Shown here: positions 36,351-46,109 of the stretch, piece after piece | Numbering within the stretch: position 1 is the first letter of the stretch | How the letters are laid out: each line of letters opens with the position of its first letter | Source: Flavobacteriaceae bacterium | GTDB taxonomy: Bacteria > Bacteroidota > Bacteroidia > Flavobacteriales > Flavobacteriaceae | DNA: 64,000 nucleotides | Assembly (NCBI GenBank): GCA_003533785.1 | Contig: DQCR01000050.1 | Span: 1-64,000, forward strand | Reading direction: 5' to 3' | Notes under the pieces: generated by a model | Databases searched by the model: none | What the model was told of the DNA's origin: nothing | Seen by the model: only the letters and a program-made list of their open reading frames with translations | Made by a program: the position numbers and the translations under genes

Positions 36351-38519
36351 ATGACAAAGCAAAAGGCATACATCCCGAAAAAGACGCTGGAGGATCTAGA
36401 GTATCATGAGGTTCTTTCTCAAGTAGCGGTGTTTGCCATTACAGAATTGGGTGCCCAGGCTTGTCTGGCGACTCAACCCCTACCCGACAGTCCCGAATTG
36501 CATCAGCAATTACAGGCCGTATTTGAATTTCACGCTTCTTTCGAGAACGATAACCGTATCCCCAATCACGGTTTTGAAGACTTAAGCACCTCCATTAAGA
36601 TGCTCCAAATTGAAAACAGTGTTTTGGAAATACAAGCTTTTAGAGCTATTGGAGCAAGCTCCGAGACGGTGAATACCCTATTAAATTTTTTTAAAAAATT
36701 CAAGGCCTATTATCCTACTCTTTTCGATTGGGGAAAAGAGATGGCTGTGAATAAGGAAATCAAAAAAGAAGTCGATCATGTAATTGATCGTTTTGGAGAG
36801 GTGCGCAACAATGCATCAGAAGACCTATCGCGAATTCGAAAGCAAATTCATCAACTAAAAGGTCGCATTGGGCAGAGCTTCAACAAAGCGCTCAGTCATT
36901 ACACACAGCAAGATTATTTGGACGATATCCGAGAATCTGTATTGGATAACAAACGCGTTCTTGCCGTTAAGGCAATGTACCGGCGTAAGGTTAAAGGAAC
37001 CATCATGGGTAGCTCCAAGACAGGAAGTATCGTCTTTATGGAACCTGAAACAACAGCGCAATTAACAAGGGAATTACAAAACCTCTTATATGAAGAGACA
37101 GAGGAAATTAAAAAAATACTCAGTCAACTTACCAATTACCTCCGCCCTCATACTGACTTGATACGTCAATATCAAAACTATTTGCTTCAATTGGATGTAG
37201 TGTATGCCAAGGCCTGTTATGCACAAGACATTAACGGCATATTGCCCAAAATCACTGATACACAAGAAATCGAATACGGGCAGGCCTATCATCCCTTGCT
37301 GTGGAAAACTCATCAAACAGAAAAAAAGAAAACCTATCCTCAAGACATCCAGTTGCATCCTGGCAAGCGAATCGTTGTGATATCCGGGCCCAATGCTGGG
37401 GGGAAGAGTATCACATTAAAAACAGTAGGACTCTTGCAGTTAATGCTGCAAAGTGGATTATTAATTCCAGTCCATGAACGTAGCAGAGCTACTCTATTCA
37501 ACACAATCCTCACAGATATTGGCGACAACCAGTCTATTGAAAACCACTTAAGTACTTACTCTTATCGATTGAAGAACATGAAGGTTTTTCTTAAGAAATG
37601 TAATAACAAAACATTGTTTTTAATTGATGAATTTGGAACGGGTTCCGATCCCGAATTAGGGGGAGCACTCGCAGAAGTAATTTTAGAAGATTTTTATGAA
37701 CGTCATGCCTTAGGATTAATCACCACCCACTATTCCAACTTAAAATTATTGGCCAATGAGCTTCCAGCCATGCAAAATGCCAATATGCAATTTGATAATA
37801 AAACCCTAGAGCCTATATTTAAACTAATCACTGGAGAAGCAGGGAGTTCGTTTACTTTTGAAGTGGCCCAAAAAAACGGTTTGCCCTACAGCCTAATCAA
37901 TCGGGCTAAAAAGAAAATTGAACGAGGTAAGGTTCGTTTTGATGCTACGATTGCTAAACTGCAAAAAGAACGCAGTCAAATGGCTAAAACAGGGCAGTCT
38001 TTAAAGGAAAAGGAAAGCAAGGCACAAGTAGAATCAGAAAAGCTAGCGGCCCTGAATGAAAAAGTAAAATCCAAATTGACCAGCTATCAAGAGCTTTACG
38101 ACCACAACCAACGCATGATTGTTCTTGGCAATCGTTTAAATAATTTAGCAGAACGTTATTTCACCAATAATAAAAAGCGCCCGCTAATTGCAGAGCTGCT
38201 TCGATTGGTAGAAACAGAAAATTCCAAGCGAAAAAAGAAGTCCTCGGCCTTGGCAAAAAAAGAGAAATCAGAAAAAAAGAAAGTCGACCTGGAAGTGCAA
38301 CAAAAAATGGTTGCAATACGAAAAGAGAAGAAAAAAAAGAAGTTGAGCCCTCCCCCTCAACCTAAAGTCAAAGTAGTTTTTAAAGTGGGTGATAAAGTTC
38401 GTATTATAGACAGCAAGTCTATTGGCACTTTGGACGTGATTGAAAAGAAAAAGGGTATCGTAAATTACGGTCTTTTCACAACACAAGTCAATTTAGAGCA
38501 ATTAGAACTCGCTCCATGA
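36351..38519 (+). CDS. mutS2: MutS2-like ATPase lacking the Smr nuclease domain
   Basis: 722 residues. Core and lever helices (about 1-330), then the ATPase: Walker A GPNAGGKSITLKTVG near 345-358, LIDEFGTGSDPELGGALAE (Walker B and signature), and TTHYSNLK. A long charged coiled coil follows, then a lysine-rich stretch (about 630-665) and a small KOW-like beta domain (KVGDKVRI to LEQLELAP). The Smr domain that ends most MutS2 proteins is missing. MutS2 acts on recombination intermediates or, in Bacillus, collided ribosomes. Overlaps the next gene by 4 nt. Confidence 0.93.
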   Translation: MTKQKAYIPKKTLEDLEYHEVLSQVAVFAITELGAQACLATQPLPDSPELHQQLQAVFEFHASFENDNRIPNHGFEDLSTSIKMLQIENSVLEIQAFRAIGASSETVNTLLNFFKKFKAYYPTLFDWGKEMAVNKEIKKEVDHVIDRFGEVRNNASEDLSRIRKQIHQLKGRIGQSFNKALSHYTQQDYLDDIRESVLDNKRVLAVKAMYRRKVKGTIMGSSKTGSIVFMEPETTAQLTRELQNLLYEETEEIKKILSQLTNYLRPHTDLIRQYQNYLLQLDVVYAKACYAQDINGILPKITDTQEIEYGQAYHPLLWKTHQTEKKKTYPQDIQLHPGKRIVVISGPNAGGKSITLKTVGLLQLMLQSGLLIPVHERSRATLFNTILTDIGDNQSIENHLSTYSYRLKNMKVFLKKCNNKTLFLIDEFGTGSDPELGGALAEVILEDFYERHALGLITTHYSNLKLLANELPAMQNANMQFDNKTLEPIFKLITGEAGSSFTFEVAQKNGLPYSLINRAKKKIERGKVRFDATIAKLQKERSQMAKTGQSLKEKESKAQVESEKLAALNEKVKSKLTSYQELYDHNQRMIVLGNRLNNLAERYFTNNKKRPLIAELLRLVETENSKRKKKSSALAKKEKSEKKKVDLEVQQKMVAIRKEKKKKKLSPPPQPKVKVVFKVGDKVRIIDSKSIGTLDVIEKKKGIVNYGLFTTQVNLEQLELAP

Positions 38520-38920
38520 GTCCTGAAAATTCCTATCTGATTTTTTTCGATGGACACTGTGTTCTGTGTCACTTTTGGGTTCGTCAAGTGCTGAAATACG
38601 ACCGAAAGAAAATCTTCTACTTTGCCGATTTGGAAGGCCCCACGGCAAAACGCTTTTTAGAGGATCGGAACCTGTCATCTACCGATTCCATTGTGCTCTG
38701 GAAAAAAGGAGAGGCCTATTGGTTGCGCTCCGAAGCAGTTTTTCGAATTGCCAAAGAATTGAATGGTGTTTTTTATTGGCTAGCCCTTTTTCGATTTTTA
38801 CCAACCTTCCTTACCGATGTGGTTTACCTTCTTATTGCTAGGCAAAGAAAACGCTGGTTTGGCTCTTTTGCAGCATGTCCTCCCCCTCCTATTGGTTTTA
38901 TGGAAAGGTTTTTATCCTAA
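38516..38920 (+). CDS. DCC family (DUF393) thiol-disulfide-like protein
   Basis: 134 residues. The DxxCxxC motif is FFDGHCVLCHFWV near 10-22, followed by a thioredoxin-like region (FYFADLEGPTAKRFL) and a hydrophobic C-terminal part (YWLALFRFLPTFLTDVVYLLIA). Suggested to act in thiol exchange, but biochemically undefined. Overlaps mutS2 by ATGA. Confidence 0.88.
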   Translation: MSPENSYLIFFDGHCVLCHFWVRQVLKYDRKKIFYFADLEGPTAKRFLEDRNLSSTDSIVLWKKGEAYWLRSEAVFRIAKELNGVFYWLALFRFLPTFLTDVVYLLIARQRKRWFGSFAACPPPPIGFMERFLS

Positions 38921-39052
38921 CTCCAGTTCGTTATATTACTAGTGATATAGAGCCTATTCACTTTTGTATACTGTGTGTTTTTCCAAAAAAGACAGAATAA
39001 TAGCCAAAAAATACGCATCTATTGCCAATTGAAACTTTGCACTTGAGTAAAA

Positions 39053-39083
39053 TTGGGTAAGCGACTACTTTAGTCCTACCCAA
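39053..39083 (+). repeat. Hairpin in the 5' region of a lipoprotein gene
   Basis: TTGGGTA (39053-39059) pairs with TACCCAA (39077-39083), and inside it GACT (39063-39066) pairs with AGTC (39072-39075). The structure ends 10 nt before the ATG at 39094. It may be an RNA leader fold or an operator dyad. Confidence 0.4.
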
Positions 39084-39093
39084 AATTACTATT

Positions 39094-39558
39094 ATGCGAC
39101 TATTACTTATTTTTTTGATTGCCCTTCCTAGTATTCAATGCAGCAAAGAACCCCTTTATGAGCCAGTCGAAAAACAATATTTTGATTTCGAGCTACAAAC
39201 AAGCCATTACTATCAAATTCGAAGAGGAACTTTTCAAGTTCGCTTGATAGAGATTATTAGCGATGGAGTAAGCAAATCCAGTGTCATACAAATAGCTAAC
39301 GATTCCTTTTTTGCAAACAAGCTTCCATTTAAGGGTTCCTTCTCGTTTACCCAAGCGGTTTGGGATTCACTAACAAAAAATAACAAAAGTTATTTTATTG
39401 ATATTAAATGGGATTCCGATGGTAATGGAAGTTACTGCAATGGCGATTTAATCGTGGATTCACAATTGGAATTTCCTCAACTTAAATTAAGTGAAAAAAA
39501 GAAACGGTTCTATCTAAAAGAGAGAACACACGGGGTGCTATGCCATCCTGGTTTATAG
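39094..39558 (+). CDS. Putative lipoprotein of unknown function
   Basis: 154 residues. A lipoprotein signal MRLLLIFLIALPSIQC gives an acylated C16 (lipobox near SIQC). The rest is beta-rich with no recognised domain; it includes FDFELQTSHYYQIRRGTF, WDSDGNGSYCNGDL and a C-terminal cysteine (VLCHPGL). I do not recognise the family. It lies alone between the DCC gene and the convergent symporter, with a hairpin upstream. Confidence 0.65.
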   Translation: MRLLLIFLIALPSIQCSKEPLYEPVEKQYFDFELQTSHYYQIRRGTFQVRLIEIISDGVSKSSVIQIANDSFFANKLPFKGSFSFTQAVWDSLTKNNKSYFIDIKWDSDGNGSYCNGDLIVDSQLEFPQLKLSEKKKRFYLKERTHGVLCHPGL

Positions 39559-39571
39559 AATAACTGTCGTT

Positions 39572-40855
39572 TTATTTTTTTTCTAGTGGAGCGTCTTTAA
39601 CCTTTCCAAGGGAGGTTCCAACCAAAAGAGACACAGCAGCATCACCTGTAACATTGACAATAGTTCTACACATGTCAAGTGGACGATCAATGGCAAAAAT
39701 AAGGGCTAACCCTGCTTCTGGAATACCTGCTTGTGCCAATACAATGACTAACATCACAATCCCAGCACTGGGAACCGCCGCAGTTCCTATTGAGGCTAAG
39801 GTGGCAGTGAATATGATACCGAGTTGTGCAGATAAACTTAAATCCAGGCCAAAAGCTTGCGCAATAAATACTGCCGCTACTCCTTGATACACACTCGTCC
39901 CATCCATATTGATTGTAGCCCCTATAGGCAAAACAAAACTAGCTACTTCCTCATCTACCCCAAGGTGCTCTTCCACTCGTTCCATCGTAACAGGTAGGGT
40001 TGCGGCGCTGGAGGAAGTAGAAAATGCTAAAAGTTGCGCTGGGGCAATCCCCTTAAAGAAAAAACTGGGACTCCGCTTGGCAAACACACGAACCAAAATG
40101 GCATACACAGCTATCATCAGTGCCAAACCCAACAGGAGTGTAATTGCATATAATGCTAGGGCTTGAAACAATTCCAAACTTGGTGCTTCTACAACTAGGG
40201 CAGACAATAGAGCAAAAACGCCATAAGGAGCCACAAGCATGATTAGATCAATCATTTTAAGAATAACTTCATTAAAAGCATCAAAAAAACCTTTGACACT
40301 TCTTGCCTTTTCTTCTGGAATCAGAATCATTCCAATTCCAAAAAAAAGAGCAAAAAAGATAACCTGAAGCATGTTGCGATTACTTGTGGTTGCGTTAAAT
40401 ATATTATCAGGAACAATATCTACTAGGGCTTGAAGCGGCCCTGCTTCCTGTTGTTTAGCCGCAGCTTGTCTTTTTTCGTCAGCATCATTAGCATAGGCTT
40501 CAACAAGTTCTTGTCGGGTGTCGGTACTTATTGACTTACCGGGTTGAATACTATTGACGAGAACCAGACCAATGCAAACGGCAATCAGTGTGGTGATTAA
40601 GTAAATTCCTATCGTTCTCCCTCCCATAGCAGAGAGCTTGGAAATGTCTTTAAGATCAGAAACACCTTTGATAAGAGAAGCCAATATTAAGGGAATGGCA
40701 ATAAGTTTAAGAAGATTGATGAAAATGGTGCCAAATGGCTTGACATAATCTCGAACAATAAGATCTCCCGATTCCACGAAGGACATAAGTAGACCGAATA
40801 GGACGCCGAGGAACATACCAATCAATATTTTCCAATGGAGCGCTAATTTTTTCAT
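39572..40855 (-). CDS. Dicarboxylate/amino acid:cation symporter (DAACS family)
   Basis: 427 residues from ATG 40855; an in-frame TTG at 40870 is rejected. Eight transmembrane helices and two re-entrant loops are expected. Signature elements: LAFSTSSSAATLPVT (serine-rich loop), LPIGATINMDGTSVYQGVAAVFIAQAFG with the NMDGT cation and substrate motif, and AIDRPLDMCRTIVNVTGDAA. Imports glutamate, aspartate or C4-dicarboxylates with sodium or protons. Ends with charged KDAPLEKK. Confidence 0.94.
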   Translation of the reverse strand: MKKLALHWKILIGMFLGVLFGLLMSFVESGDLIVRDYVKPFGTIFINLLKLIAIPLILASLIKGVSDLKDISKLSAMGGRTIGIYLITTLIAVCIGLVLVNSIQPGKSISTDTRQELVEAYANDADEKRQAAAKQQEAGPLQALVDIVPDNIFNATTSNRNMLQVIFFALFFGIGMILIPEEKARSVKGFFDAFNEVILKMIDLIMLVAPYGVFALLSALVVEAPSLELFQALALYAITLLLGLALMIAVYAILVRVFAKRSPSFFFKGIAPAQLLAFSTSSSAATLPVTMERVEEHLGVDEEVASFVLPIGATINMDGTSVYQGVAAVFIAQAFGLDLSLSAQLGIIFTATLASIGTAAVPSAGIVMLVIVLAQAGIPEAGLALIFAIDRPLDMCRTIVNVTGDAAVSLLVGTSLGKVKDAPLEKK

Positions 40856-40901
40856 ACGGAGGTAATTCAATTTGGTGATAAGTAAAATACGGATAAATAA
40901 A

Positions 40902-41966
40902 TTAAAGCCGAGTACTTCGATTAAGAAGTGTAAAGTCAGCCAAAACTAAAGCTGCCATGGCTTCAACAATTGGAACAGCTCTCGGTACTACACAGGGATC
41001 GTGTCTACCCTTTCCTTGCATTTCCACCATTTCTCCTTTTTTATTGAGTGTGGTTTGCGTTTGCATTATGGTAGCTACCGGCTTAAAAGCTACTTTAAAG
41101 TTGATGTCCATACCGTTAGAAATTCCTCCTTGTATCCCTCCAGAATGGTTGGTTTGAGTACTTCCATCTGGGTTAAAAAGATCGTTGTGTTCGCTGCCTT
41201 TTAGCTTTGCACCACCAAAACCACTGCCGTATTCAAATCCTTTTACCGCATTGATGGAAAGCATGGCTTTACCCAACTGAGCATGTAACTTATCAAAAAC
41301 AGGCTCACCTAATCCTATGGGCACATTTGTGATCACACAACTGACAACACCGCCCACCGTATTACCTTCTTTTCTAATCTCACGAATATAGGCTTCCATT
41401 TCTTCTGCTTTTTGCGAGTCGGGGCAGCGCACAGGATTCTTTTCTATGAGGGTGAAATCAACTTCCTTATTGTCGTCCGACATCGCAATAGGGCCCACAG
41501 CAGAAACATAGGCTTGAATACGAATCGGTTGGAGCATCTGTTTGGCAATAGCCCCTGCAACCACTCGACTGGCCGTTTCACGAGCTGAACTTCTTCCTCC
41601 ACCTCGATAGTCCCTTATACCGTATTTTTCATCATATACCCGATCGGCATGAGAAGGGCGATAACTATCCTTAATATGTGAGTAATCTTTAGATTTTTGG
41701 TTCGTATTGTGAATTGCAAAACCGATAGGTGTTCCCGTTGTTTTACCCTCAAAAATTCCAGAAAAGAAAACAACCTCGTCTGGTTCCTTACGTTGAGTAA
41801 CCAATGAGGATTGCCCCGGTTTTCTTCGATTCAAGTCATTCTGAATGGCATCCATATCGAATTCAATACCTGATGGGCATCCATCGATTACACCACCAAT
41901 TGCAGGGCCATGTGACTCTCCAAACGAGGTAATACGAAACAACTGTCCAAATGAATTTCCCGCCAT
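40902..41966 (-). CDS. aroC: Chorismate synthase
   Basis: Final shikimate-pathway step, EPSP to chorismate, requiring reduced FMN. 354 residues from ATG 41966 ([20 protein letters not shown], the universal N-terminus); an in-frame upstream start at 41996 would place extra residues before it. [25 protein letters not shown] and the C-terminal [19 protein letters not shown] are diagnostic. A -7 box lies 9 nt upstream. Confidence 0.98.
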   Translation of the reverse strand: MAGNSFGQLFRITSFGESHGPAIGGVIDGCPSGIEFDMDAIQNDLNRRKPGQSSLVTQRKEPDEVVFFSGIFEGKTTGTPIGFAIHNTNQKSKDYSHIKDSYRPSHADRVYDEKYGIRDYRGGGRSSARETASRVVAGAIAKQMLQPIRIQAYVSAVGPIAMSDDNKEVDFTLIEKNPVRCPDSQKAEEMEAYIREIRKEGNTVGGVVSCVITNVPIGLGEPVFDKLHAQLGKAMLSINAVKGFEYGSGFGGAKLKGSEHNDLFNPDGSTQTNHSGGIQGGISNGMDINFKVAFKPVATIMQTQTTLNKKGEMVEMQGKGRHDPCVVPRAVPIVEAMAALVLADFTLLNRSTRL

Positions 41967-41975
41967 AATCGAATG

Positions 41976-41983
41976 CAAATATA
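41976..41983 (-). promoter_or_regulatory. -7 promoter box of aroC, TATATTTG
   Basis: Exact TAnnTTTG on the minus strand, ending 9 nt before the corrected aroC ATG. It lies within any longer version of the protein, which supports the shorter start. Confidence 0.55.
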
Positions 41984-42084
41984 CAGTAAACCACATTCAA
42001 AAATTAACATTTTAATAGGCATTCTTGTGGGTGTTGACGAGACGGTTTCGAAATGAAATTGCGTATTTTTACCAAAAGTATTCT

Positions 42085-43182
42085 ATGAAAAAGCTTTTTG
42101 GGATTTGGTTTGTAGTAGTATTAGGATGTTCACAAAACCCTGATTTGGTTATCAACGGATCTATAGATACGCTGGAGCCTACTAAAATCATCCGTTATAT
42201 TCCGGACACCAACAATCAACCAAGACCATATGATACGGTCGTCTCGAAGGAAGGAGAATTTTCCTTCAAAATAACCGTAGACGTTCCAACACTCAACTTT
42301 ATTATGGTTGAAGGGCAAGCAGGTAATTTCCCTTTTATCTCCGAGAAAGGGGAATTACAAATGAGTATTGAAACTCAAAACCTAACCAATTCTAAAGTCG
42401 TGGGAACTCTTTCCAACGATGACTTGATCGCTTTTAAAGAAAAAAGTAATGAATTTGGAGTGGGTTTGAATTCACTAACCACTCAAATCAATGAAGCCCG
42501 TCAATTCAGTGATAACTTATTGGTAGAAGAATTACAGAAACAATACCTCCAATTACAAGAGGAAATAAAAGCCTATGAAGTCTCGTTGGTCAAGGAAAAG
42601 ACAAATTCTTACCTAGCCGCCTTGATGCTTGACCGGATGTTGAATACCAAAACGATGGTACCCCTTCAAGCTAAGCCCATTTTTTCTAATTACACGTCAC
42701 GCATAAAAAATACGGCTTTGGGGAGGGCAATTGAAGACAAACTCAACGCTCCCGTATCACCAACATCGATTGGCAATCAGGCTCCCAATTTTACGGCCCC
42801 CTCACCAGACGGAACACTTATTGAACTGAGTCAACAGCTCGGAAAAATCACCATTCTTGATTTTTGGGCTTCTTGGTGTCGCCCCTGTCGAGTCGAAAAT
42901 CCAAATTTGGTTCGAACCTATAATAAATTAAAGAATAAAGGGCTGCATGTAGTGAGCGTTTCTTTGGATCGAGACAAAAAAAGATGGATTCAGGCGATTC
43001 AAGACGACGGATTGAATTGGGATCATGTATCTAACTTACAGTACTGGCGCGATCCCGTTGCTCAATTGTACAAGGTGTCTTCCATTCCTGCTACATTTAT
43101 TTTGGATGAAAATGGAGTGATAATTGCTAAAAATCTTAGGGGGCCTCAACTCGAAGCAACTCTTTCACGTTTGCTTCAATAG
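42085..43182 (+). CDS. TlpA-like thioredoxin lipoprotein with DUF4369-type N-domain
   Basis: 365 residues from ATG 42085, giving the lipoprotein signal MKKLFGIWFVVVLGC (C15). Residues about 20-230 resemble the DUF4369 beta domain plus a helical segment found in Bacteroidetes thiol proteins. The C-terminal thioredoxin domain (about 235-365) has the redox motif WASWCRPCRVENP and the cis-proline region SSIPATFILDENG. Probably a periplasm-facing disulfide reductase. Convergent with the rhomboid gene. Confidence 0.9.
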   Translation: MKKLFGIWFVVVLGCSQNPDLVINGSIDTLEPTKIIRYIPDTNNQPRPYDTVVSKEGEFSFKITVDVPTLNFIMVEGQAGNFPFISEKGELQMSIETQNLTNSKVVGTLSNDDLIAFKEKSNEFGVGLNSLTTQINEARQFSDNLLVEELQKQYLQLQEEIKAYEVSLVKEKTNSYLAALMLDRMLNTKTMVPLQAKPIFSNYTSRIKNTALGRAIEDKLNAPVSPTSIGNQAPNFTAPSPDGTLIELSQQLGKITILDFWASWCRPCRVENPNLVRTYNKLKNKGLHVVSVSLDRDKKRWIQAIQDDGLNWDHVSNLQYWRDPVAQLYKVSSIPATFILDENGVIIAKNLRGPQLEATLSRLLQ

Positions 43183-43188
43183 AACCTA

Positions 43189-43779
43189 TTATATAGGAAC
43201 TTGGCCAAACCATTGACTAAGCAGTCCAGGAGAGATAATTAAGCTGGTCAATACACCGCCTATTGCACCACCCAAATGCGCGGAATGGCCTATTTGATCT
43301 CGTTGACTTTTCATTCCGTATACTGTGTAGGCTAAATATAGAATCACGAATAAATAACCTGGAATGGGTATGGGGAAAAACAAAAACCCAAGCTTCATTT
43401 CAGGAAAAGCCAAAAGAGCAGAAAACAAAACACCCACCACTCCCCCACTAGCACCAGCAGCAGTATAGTGAGATTTATCTCTATTGTAATACACCCCATA
43501 GAGGCTCCCGCTGAGAACACTGGCCAAATAAATGAACCAAAAAAGCAATCCTCCAAAATAGGAAACCACATAGTCTCCAAAGAAAAATAGAGTTAACATA
43601 TTGAAAAGAAGGTGATTGGTGTCAACATGTAAAAAACTCGAGCTGATCAAACGGTAATATTCTCCTTGTTGAATGGCCTCTATCTTGAGGACATATTTTT
43701 GAAAAAAGGAGATTTCCCGAAACCCTTTTCTCGAAACATATACGTTAGCGATAAGAATAATTATGACGAAAAAACTCAT
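43189..43779 (-). CDS. Rhomboid family intramembrane serine protease
   Basis: 196 residues, six predicted transmembrane helices. The serine nucleophile is in GASGGVVGVLFSA and the histidine partner in HSAHLGGAIGGVL. HVDTNHLLFNMLTLFFFG is the conserved H-x(n)-N-x-x-F segment. Substrates unknown. Six nt from the end of the convergent TlpA-like gene. Confidence 0.93.
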   Translation of the reverse strand: MSFFVIIILIANVYVSRKGFREISFFQKYVLKIEAIQQGEYYRLISSSFLHVDTNHLLFNMLTLFFFGDYVVSYFGGLLFWFIYLASVLSGSLYGVYYNRDKSHYTAAGASGGVVGVLFSALLAFPEMKLGFLFFPIPIPGYLFVILYLAYTVYGMKSQRDQIGHSAHLGGAIGGVLTSLIISPGLLSQWFGQVPI

Positions 43780-43812
43780 GAGTATTGCCCTGTTTTAGCA
43801 ATCGCAATGTAG

Positions 43813-43820
43813 TATATTTG
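43813..43820 (+). promoter_or_regulatory. -7 promoter box, TATATTTG
   Basis: Exact TAnnTTTG, 17 nt before the TTG start of the acyltransferase gene. Confidence 0.5.
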
Positions 43821-43837
43821 CTTCAAAGACTTAACGA

Positions 43838-44722
43838 TTGAACCGAATCTTATTTTATTTAATAGTCCCGTTTTTATACGGCTTTTCGTTACTCCCCTTT
43901 TGGTTTCTTTATAGATTTTCCAATGGTCTTTCTTTTTTCCTCTATCGTGTTGTTGGCTATAGAAAAAAAATGATCAATAACTACTTAGAAAGAATTTTCC
44001 CAGAAAAAAATTCCAAAGAACGAGCACAAATCATTGTCAAATTTTACACGAATCTCAGTGATATCATAGTGGAAACACTTAAGAGTATCACCCTGTCACC
44101 TTCCAACATCCAAAAACGTTTTAAAGTGGTCAACGTAGAAGCACTAACGCAATATGAAAAAAAAAATCGCTCTGTTTTTATTTTGTGTGGTCATTTCTCC
44201 AATTGGGAATGGATGGCTTCTTTAGGACTTCAATTTGAAAAGCTACACCCTTATCTAATTTATTCCCCTCTTAAAAACACCCATTTCAACCGATTCCTTA
44301 GTCGAATTCGAAAAAAATATCGAATTCTTCTATTGCCGAGAAAAGAAACCGCCAGCACGATACACCAAAACCAAACTATTGGGCAAGCAGGCGTATACGG
44401 CTTTGCGATGGATCAAACTCCAAAACTGAAATCAAAATCCTATTGGAAAGAATTCCTAGGCATAAGAGTACCTGTTTTTACAGGGGCAGAACGTTTGGCA
44501 AAAAAGTACAATATACCACTTGTATATGCATCCATAAATCGCTTAAAAAGAGGTTATTATGAAGTAAAATTTGAAGTTTTAGAAGAAAACTCAAAAAGCA
44601 CCTTAGATAACGATATTACGGATCGTTTTTACACAAAATTAGAAACACAAATTTACAAAGATCCTTCTCAATATCTTTGGTCTCATCGTCGATTTAAGCA
44701 TGAAGGAAGAGAACCTAAATGA
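43838..44722 (+). CDS. LpxL/HtrB-like lipid A acyltransferase
   Basis: 294 residues. A stop codon (TAA 43832-43834) lies just upstream in frame, so the TTG at 43838 is the first possible start. N-terminal membrane anchor (about 4-25), then the acyltransferase motif CGHFSNWEW with H-x4-E. GFAMDQTPK, GAERLAKKYNIPLVY and the C-terminal YLWSHRRFKHEGREP are typical of the family. Adds a secondary acyl chain to lipid A or acylates another lipid such as an ornithine lipid. The 3' end overlaps glmM by 8 nt, convergent. Confidence 0.88.
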   Translation: MNRILFYLIVPFLYGFSLLPFWFLYRFSNGLSFFLYRVVGYRKKMINNYLERIFPEKNSKERAQIIVKFYTNLSDIIVETLKSITLSPSNIQKRFKVVNVEALTQYEKKNRSVFILCGHFSNWEWMASLGLQFEKLHPYLIYSPLKNTHFNRFLSRIRKKYRILLLPRKETASTIHQNQTIGQAGVYGFAMDQTPKLKSKSYWKEFLGIRVPVFTGAERLAKKYNIPLVYASINRLKRGYYEVKFEVLEENSKSTLDNDITDRFYTKLETQIYKDPSQYLWSHRRFKHEGREPK

Positions 44723-46097
44723 AATCAGTCAGTATGCCAATAAATTTTTCTGCTAAAGTATTGGCTTCCGCTTGACTAGGTGCTTCAGTGTATATTCGAA
44801 TTATAGGCTCCGTATTAGACTTTCTCAGGTGCACCCAACTCTCGTCAAATTCAATTTTGACGCCATCAATGGTTAAAGGTTGATGTTCTGCAAATCGATG
44901 GCTGACCTTATCTAGAAGAACATCCACGTTCATCCCACTTTTTAATTGCAATTTCTTCTTGCTCATGAAGAATTCAGGATAGGTGGCTTTTAAACTCGAA
45001 ACCGATTGCTTTTTTTCGGCCAATAGAGATAAAAATAACGCGATACCAATCAAAGCGTCTCGCCCATAGTGGAGTTCAGGATAAATGATTCCTCCATTTC
45101 CTTCACCACCAATAACCGCATGGGTTTTTTTCATGGCTCGAACCACGTTTACCTCTCCCACAGCTGCTGCGGTGTATGTTCCTCCATATTTTTGAGTTAT
45201 TGATTTCAGGGCACGTGTGGAGGACAGATTGGAAGCGGTATTTCCTGGTGTTTTCGATAAGACATAGTCGGCACAAGCAACTAGTGTGTATTCCTCTCCA
45301 AACATCTGACCTTTTTCATCGACGAAGGCCAATCGGTCCACATCAGGGTCGACAACAAGGCCAAAATCTGCTTTTTCCCTAACAACCGTTTCGCAAAGAT
45401 CACCCAAATGCTCTTTAAGTGGCTCAGGGTTGTGGGGGAAGATGCCTGTGGGCTCGCAATACAATGGGTGCATTCTAACCCCTAAAGCTTTTAAAAGGGG
45501 TGGAATGGCTAAACCACCCGTTGAATTAACCGCATCCACTACAACACTCAGGCTACTAGCTTGGATAGCCTCTTGGTTTACTAACGGGAGGGCGAGAATA
45601 GCAGCGATGTGTTCCTGAATGTAATTTGACTTAATGGAAAGTGTTCCGAGATCATCTACTCCCACAAATTCAAAAGCGTTTTTGGAGACCAATTCTAAAA
45701 TAGTAGCCCCGTCGTTTGCCGAAACAAATTCTCCTTTATCGTTAAGTAGTTTTAGTGCATTCCATTGTTTGGGATTATGACTAGCCGTTAATATAATCCC
45801 CCCTTGGGCTTGCTCAAAAACTACAGCCATCTCAACTGTCGGGGTGGTAGATAGTCCCGCATCAAGTACATTAATTCCTTGTGCTAGAAGAGTATTTTGG
45901 ACCAAGCCTTGAATCATTGCTCCCGACAATCGAGCATCACGACCCAGAACTACTGATATTGGTTTATTGGAATGAAGTTGACGCAACCAAGTTCCATAAG
46001 CCGCAGCAAAACGAACAGCATCTAGGGGGGTCAGGTTCTCTTCGGGAGCACCACCGATGGTGCCACGGATTCCTGATATAGATTTTATTAATGTCAT
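44715..46097 (-). CDS. glmM: Phosphoglucosamine mutase (alpha-D-phosphohexomutase family)
   Basis: Interconverts glucosamine-6-P and glucosamine-1-P for UDP-GlcNAc. 460 residues. The phosphoserine loop ILTASHNPKQWNALK, metal loop VDPDVDRLAFVDE, sugar loop GEGNGGIIYPELHYGRDA and C-terminal phosphate loop RKSNTEPIIRIYTEA are all present. A phosphomannomutase specificity cannot be fully excluded. A -7 box lies 4 nt upstream. Confidence 0.92.
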   Translation of the reverse strand: MTLIKSISGIRGTIGGAPEENLTPLDAVRFAAAYGTWLRQLHSNKPISVVLGRDARLSGAMIQGLVQNTLLAQGINVLDAGLSTTPTVEMAVVFEQAQGGIILTASHNPKQWNALKLLNDKGEFVSANDGATILELVSKNAFEFVGVDDLGTLSIKSNYIQEHIAAILALPLVNQEAIQASSLSVVVDAVNSTGGLAIPPLLKALGVRMHPLYCEPTGIFPHNPEPLKEHLGDLCETVVREKADFGLVVDPDVDRLAFVDEKGQMFGEEYTLVACADYVLSKTPGNTASNLSSTRALKSITQKYGGTYTAAAVGEVNVVRAMKKTHAVIGGEGNGGIIYPELHYGRDALIGIALFLSLLAEKKQSVSSLKATYPEFFMSKKKLQLKSGMNVDVLLDKVSHRFAEHQPLTIDGVKIEFDESWVHLRKSNTEPIIRIYTEAPSQAEANTLAEKFIGILTDFI

Positions 46098-46101
46098 ATT
46101 T

Positions 46102-46109
46102 CAAAAGTA
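46102..46109 (-). promoter_or_regulatory. -7 promoter box of glmM, TACTTTTG
   Basis: Exact TAnnTTTG on the minus strand, ending 4 nt before the ATG. Confidence 0.5.

Noticed and set aside
41967-41996. Longer N-terminus for chorismate synthase
   Set aside because: Would read through the -7 box, and the universal start [11 protein letters not shown] begins at 41966.
43182-43206. CCTATTATATAGG dyad as a terminator between two convergent genes
   Set aside because: Only about 5 bp of stem and no T-run, so too weak to call.
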